Shown: piece after piece, positions 61,253-64,000 of the stretch | Position numbering within the stretch: position 1 is the stretch's first letter | Layout of the letters: the number at the start of each line of letters is the position of its first letter | Source of the DNA: an uncultured Collinsella sp. | GTDB lineage: Bacteria > Actinomycetota > Coriobacteriia > Coriobacteriales > Coriobacteriaceae | Assembly: GCA_959018755.1 (NCBI GenBank) | Contig: CAUEMA010000003.1 | Coordinates: 62,001-126,000, forward strand | Direction of reading: 5' to 3' | Length of the DNA: 64,000 bases | Notes under the pieces: generated by a model | Seen by the model: the letters and a program-made list of their open reading frames with translations, nothing else | Told to the model about the DNA's origin: nothing | Database searches by the model: none | Made by a program: the position numbers and the translations under genes

Positions 61253-61921
61253 CTACAGAATTTCATCCGGGTTGGCGGGTTTGGTTGTTTTGGGGATGCC
61301 GAGTTTGGACGACGCGAAATCGTCAACATTGTCCTTAATTCCGTCTTTGGTGTAGACAGTGACCGTATAGGTGCTGTGCCCGAATTCGCTCTTGTCGCGT
61401 GTCGCCCAGGCCTGCCAGTAGGCAGCCCCGCTTCGCCCTTGGATTTTTCCGATACGGCGGAGTTCTGTTCGCTTTAATTTCCGGTCGCTATAGATGGTTC
61501 GACCGGCCTCCTCGGTGAGTCCGCACTGCCCAAGCAGCTTGTCGAGGACTTGGTTCATATGGCGCTCGTCGGTGTTTGGAGCATAGTCGTAAGCGAGGGT
61601 GATGGAGTCAAGAGGCTGGTCGTCGATCAGATAATTCATCGCCTGAGGGTCAAGGCAGAAATAAGGAGAGCATCCGTCGACCTGGCCGAGCAACGGTAAC
61701 TTGGACTGCCAAAGTCCGGTGGGAATTCTATCTTCGTAGAAAACACCGCGGCAGATAAAGGAGAGCGAGGTGGCACGCGAGCCAGCGTCGACCATTCCGC
61801 ATAAATCGAAGGGCGAGGCGATACCAAGGGAAAAGGGCGTGACGACGATAAAGAAGAACATCGCGATGGGTATGGCGAGAATGGCGATGACGTTGCGACC
61901 GGTGGAATGAGACGGCTTCAT
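61253..61921 (-). CDS. Hypothetical membrane-anchored protein
   Basis: 222 residues from ATG 61921, with GAGGAGCG upstream. One N-terminal membrane span (NVIAILAIPIAMFFFIVVTPFSLGI) and an outside domain with four Cys (FDLCGM, FICRG, DGCSPYFCLD, GQCG). No family recognised. It is divergent from the membrane-anchored protein at 62156, and the layouts are similar. Confidence 0.6.
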   Translation of the reverse strand: MKPSHSTGRNVIAILAIPIAMFFFIVVTPFSLGIASPFDLCGMVDAGSRATSLSFICRGVFYEDRIPTGLWQSKLPLLGQVDGCSPYFCLDPQAMNYLIDDQPLDSITLAYDYAPNTDERHMNQVLDKLLGQCGLTEEAGRTIYSDRKLKRTELRRIGKIQGRSGAAYWQAWATRDKSEFGHSTYTVTVYTKDGIKDNVDDFASSKLGIPKTTKPANPDEIL

Positions 61922-62032
61922 ATGCGCTCCTCGAGACAAAGATCTGTTGAGGATAGGCAGAAATGGATATGTTCAGAGAACAATTCAAGTTTAATCTCAT
62001 GGCGCGAGATGGTCGACCGTTAGCGTCGAAAA

Positions 62033-62065
62033 CCGCCACAAAGGTGCCTGTCCCCTTTGTGGTGG
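62033..62065. repeat. CCGCCACAAAGGTGCCTGTCC-type palindromic repeat
   Basis: CCGCCACAAAG and CTTTGTGGTGG arms, loop orientation inverted relative to 61166. Confidence 0.85.
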
Positions 62066-62155
62066 TGAGGAGCGCGCAGCTTCTTTTGGTAATAGTGTTA
62101 GCTGGCGGTATCATTGGTGCAGGTGGCGAAGGTTTGCATTGTGGGGTGTTTTGCC

Positions 62156-62827
62156 GTGAGCCGTTTTGCCCGTATTGAATTGATTGTCTTGGCGCTTGCG
62201 ATCGCTGTGGTTGGCGCGGGCGCTGTCGGTATGGCATTTCTACCTGCTGCGGTGACGGAGCCGGTGGTCAAGCCTGTGACTCAATCTGTCGAACTTCTGA
62301 CCGGCGACGACAAGCCTGAGACCATTACCGTTGATTTTGATGAGCAACCGGCTGCGCTGGGCATTAGTAATTATCCACTTATTCAGCTTGGGGCTATGCG
62401 CTATACCACGGATTCTAGTCTGATCGACAGGGCGTCCGAGCTGCTCAAGGGCAAAACCTTTAAGCGCTGGTATGGATATGCATCCTATCGGGCAAAAGCG
62501 AACGACATGGTTGGCGGATGCCGCTCGTCCATCGAGTTGGACACCGCGAATGGCACTAAGTTATGTGATGTTTCGTACGATCCTGGCTACGAGGGCAATG
62601 AGGGGCCGGGTATCTACATCTTGGACGGCGATGTCGCCTATGTCATGGAGGGCAACCAGACCGAGCTCAACGATTTTATGGGTCAGTGCATTCAGGATGC
62701 CTATGAACAGACCTGCTTGCCCGACCCGCAGGCTGCACGCGATAGTGGGTCTGCCCGTACATGGTTGTTCGAGGATGAGATGTCCTGGAACGCCGAATCG
62801 GGAAGCACGGGTTCGGCGAAGGAGTAG
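62156..62827 (+). CDS. Hypothetical membrane-anchored protein
   Basis: 223 residues from GTG 62156 (MSRFARIELIVLALAIAVVGAGAVGMAFL in order, one membrane span). GTG 62114 is an alternative start; neither has a strong ribosome binding site. The outside domain has Tyr/Asp-rich stretches and three Cys (GGCRSS, KLCDVS, GQCIQD). No family recognised. With the gene at 61253 it makes a divergent pair of similar size and topology. Confidence 0.55.
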   Translation: MSRFARIELIVLALAIAVVGAGAVGMAFLPAAVTEPVVKPVTQSVELLTGDDKPETITVDFDEQPAALGISNYPLIQLGAMRYTTDSSLIDRASELLKGKTFKRWYGYASYRAKANDMVGGCRSSIELDTANGTKLCDVSYDPGYEGNEGPGIYILDGDVAYVMEGNQTELNDFMGQCIQDAYEQTCLPDPQAARDSGSARTWLFEDEMSWNAESGSTGSAKE

Positions 62828-62835
62828 AGACCGCG

Positions 62836-62870
62836 ACCACCACAAAGGTACCCGTCCCCTTTGTAGTAGT
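62836..62870. repeat. CCACCACAAAGGTACCCGTCC-type palindromic repeat
   Basis: ACCACCACAAAGG and CCTTTGTAGTAGT arms (two mismatches). Confidence 0.75.
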
Positions 62871-62880
62871 TCTCGGTTTG

Positions 62881-62935
62881 TCTCGATCTGTAACATCTTG
62901 GCCGCTAAAAGTGGGCCTGGTGTTACAGATTTAGA
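62881..62935. repeat. CTGTAACA...TGTTACAG-type palindromic repeat
   Basis: TCTCGATCTGTAACA ... TGTTACAGATTTAGA. Confidence 0.8.
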
Positions 62936-62961
62936 TTTTTGATCCGGGTGTTTTCTGTTCG

Positions 62962-63016
62962 TCTCGATTTGTAACAGATAGAGCTCTATTTGCTGACTAG
63001 ATGTTACAGATTGAGA
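62962..63016. repeat. CTGTAACA...TGTTACAG-type palindromic repeat
   Basis: TCTCGATTTGTAACA ... TGTTACAGATTGAGA; second of two tandem copies before clpB. Confidence 0.8.
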
Positions 63017-63079
63017 TAGTAAGGGGACGAGGCCGTAGCGGGTGAGCGCACCTGCTTCCTATCTTTCAATCACTCAGAA

Positions 63080-63112
63080 AATCTTATATATAGAGACTTA
63101 GATTTGTGTATA
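63080..63112 (+). promoter_or_regulatory. clpB promoter with inverted repeat (candidate HspR site)
   Basis: AATCTTATAT-N5-GACTTAGATT then TGTATA at 63107; matches the dnaK element at 53930 in both ten-mers and their spacing. Confidence 0.65.
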
Positions 63113-63192
63113 AGATCGCGCAAAGCTGGCAACAATACTTCTCGAACAACGTGAAGCCGCCCCGTAGGGCGGCCGCCCCAAGAGAGGTGATT

Positions 63193-64000
63193 CCATGAGA
63201 ATCGATAAGCTAGCAATGACGTCGCGCGAGGCGCTGCAGACCGCCATGAGCACGGCTGCTGACGCGCAGGCCGGCGCGGTGGAGCCGATTCACCTGCTGT
63301 CCGCCCTGCTCGGTGCCGGCGAGCGCAATATCTCCGTGATCATCGAGCGCATCGGCGCTGACCCGGCCCAGCTCGCACGCTCCACGCAGGATGCCATCGA
63401 CCACGCGCCCAAGGTTTCGGGCGAGGGTCAGCAGATGGGCCTGTCTAACGAGCTCGTCCGCGTCATCGAAAAGGCCGAGAAGAAGGCCACCAAGATGGGC
63501 GACAGCTTTGTGGTGACCGAGCATCTGCTGATGGCGCTTGCCGAGGACAAGGGCGAGGCCGGCCGCGTTCTGCGCGACGCCGGCGTGACCAAGGAGCGCA
63601 TCGAGCAAGTCTACGAGGAGCTGCGCGGCGATGACCGCGTGACGTCTGCCGAGGACAAGACGCAGTTTGAGGCGCTGGAGCAGTACGGTCGCAACATCTG
63701 CGACCTCGCCCGCGCCGGCAAGCTCGACCCGGTCATCGGCCGTACCGATGAGATTCGCCGCACCATCCAGGTCCTGTCCCGTCGCACCAAGAACAACCCC
63801 GTGCTCATTGGTGAGCCGGGCGTCGGTAAAACGGCCATCGTTGAGGGCATCGCCCAGCGTATCGTGGCCGGCGACGTGCCGAGCACCCTGCGCGACCGCG
63901 ACCTCATTGAGCTCGACATGAGCGCGCTGGTCGCCGGCGCCAAGTACCGCGGTGAGTTCGAGGACCGCTTAAAGGCCGTGCTCAAGGAGGTGCAGAAGTC
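63193..64000 (+). CDS. clpB: ClpB disaggregase, N-terminal part (partial)
   Basis: 269 residues to the window edge. ClpN domain (1-150; LTSREALQTAMSTAADAQ-like start, GDSFVVTEHLLMAL), then the first AAA+ module with VIGRTDEIRRTIQVLSRRTKNNPVLIGEPGVGKTAIVEG (Walker A GEPGVGKT) and YRGEFEDRLKAVLKE. GAGAGGTGA precedes the ATG. It solubilises aggregates with DnaK/DnaJ and shares the dnaK promoter element. Confidence 0.96.

Noticed and set aside
61963..62178. Small open frame upstream of the protein at 62156
   Set aside because: It crosses the CCGCCACAAAG repeat and changes character at it; no family and no conserved start.

Overview
The window looks like a chromosome segment of a gut Coriobacteriia, most likely Collinsella or a close relative. 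Reasons: high GC with strong third-position GC, PTS sugar metabolism with 6-phospho-beta-glucosidases, a membrane-embedded LuxR-type regulator of a kind common in this class, a hypCDEF/nikR hydrogenase-maturation cluster, and the dnaK-grpE-dnaJ-hspR/clpB arrangement of actinobacteria. The genus is an inference from gene content. I see no rRNA, tRNA, CRISPR array, transposase or prophage.

Layout. 1-5146: end of a LacI-type regulator, then an operon with a FucI/AraA-type isomerase (probable ATA start), a split transketolase and a FGGY kinase; this set fits an apiose-type ketose pathway. 5.3-9.7 kb: luxS, a DUF4867 protein, an AAA ATPase bracketed by a duplicated DUF4867 tail, and a GH1 enzyme. 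9.8-13.8 kb: an overlapping trio of membrane pseudokinase-like sensor, histidine kinase and NarL-type response regulator. 13.9-18.2 kb (minus): a lipoprotein and a DUF4428 / zinc-ribbon / SPFH operon. 18.6-23.3 kb: an AAA_14/DUF4143 ATPase, a DUF1593 hydrolase and an alpha/beta esterase. 23.7-31.7 kb: a glycan-use region with PTS EIIBC, DUF4038 (GH140-like) and DUF5060/DUF4038 glycosidases, TetR, MFS transporter and ROK kinase. 32-38.7 kb: membrane LuxR regulator, pyrE, RpiR regulator divergent from a second GH1, stand-alone EIIA-Glc, lipoprotein. 39-46.2 kb (minus): HAD phosphatase, hypE-hypD-hypC-hypF-nikR, a small acidic protein, thioredoxin. 46.3-49 kb: a uracil-DNA-glycosylase-like protein and a LytTR two-component pair. 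49.2-53.5 kb: nadA-nadB-nadC-niaR and a ferredoxin. 54-64 kb: dnaK-grpE-dnaJ-hspR, an aconitase-family hydratase, two small membrane-anchored proteins, and the start of clpB.

How it works together. The PTS EIIBC has no IIA domain, so the EIIA-Glc at 37348 can supply it; the GH1 enzymes hydrolyse the phosphorylated glucosides. GTAAAC-type boxes occur both before the isomerase operon and before the PTS-GH140 pair, suggesting one regulon. A pair of AAGTGTC-like boxes exactly 43 bp apart precedes both GH1 genes and probably marks an RpiR regulon. Matching inverted repeats precede dnaK and clpB and fit HspR control.

The intergenic DNA is unusually rich in palindromic repeats of at least six families. 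The most striking noncoding objects are two ~172-nt elements (34354-34525 and 38679-38850) that share an identical multi-helix architecture although several helix sequences differ completely: extensive covariation suggests an undescribed structured RNA or a hairpin-based mobile element.
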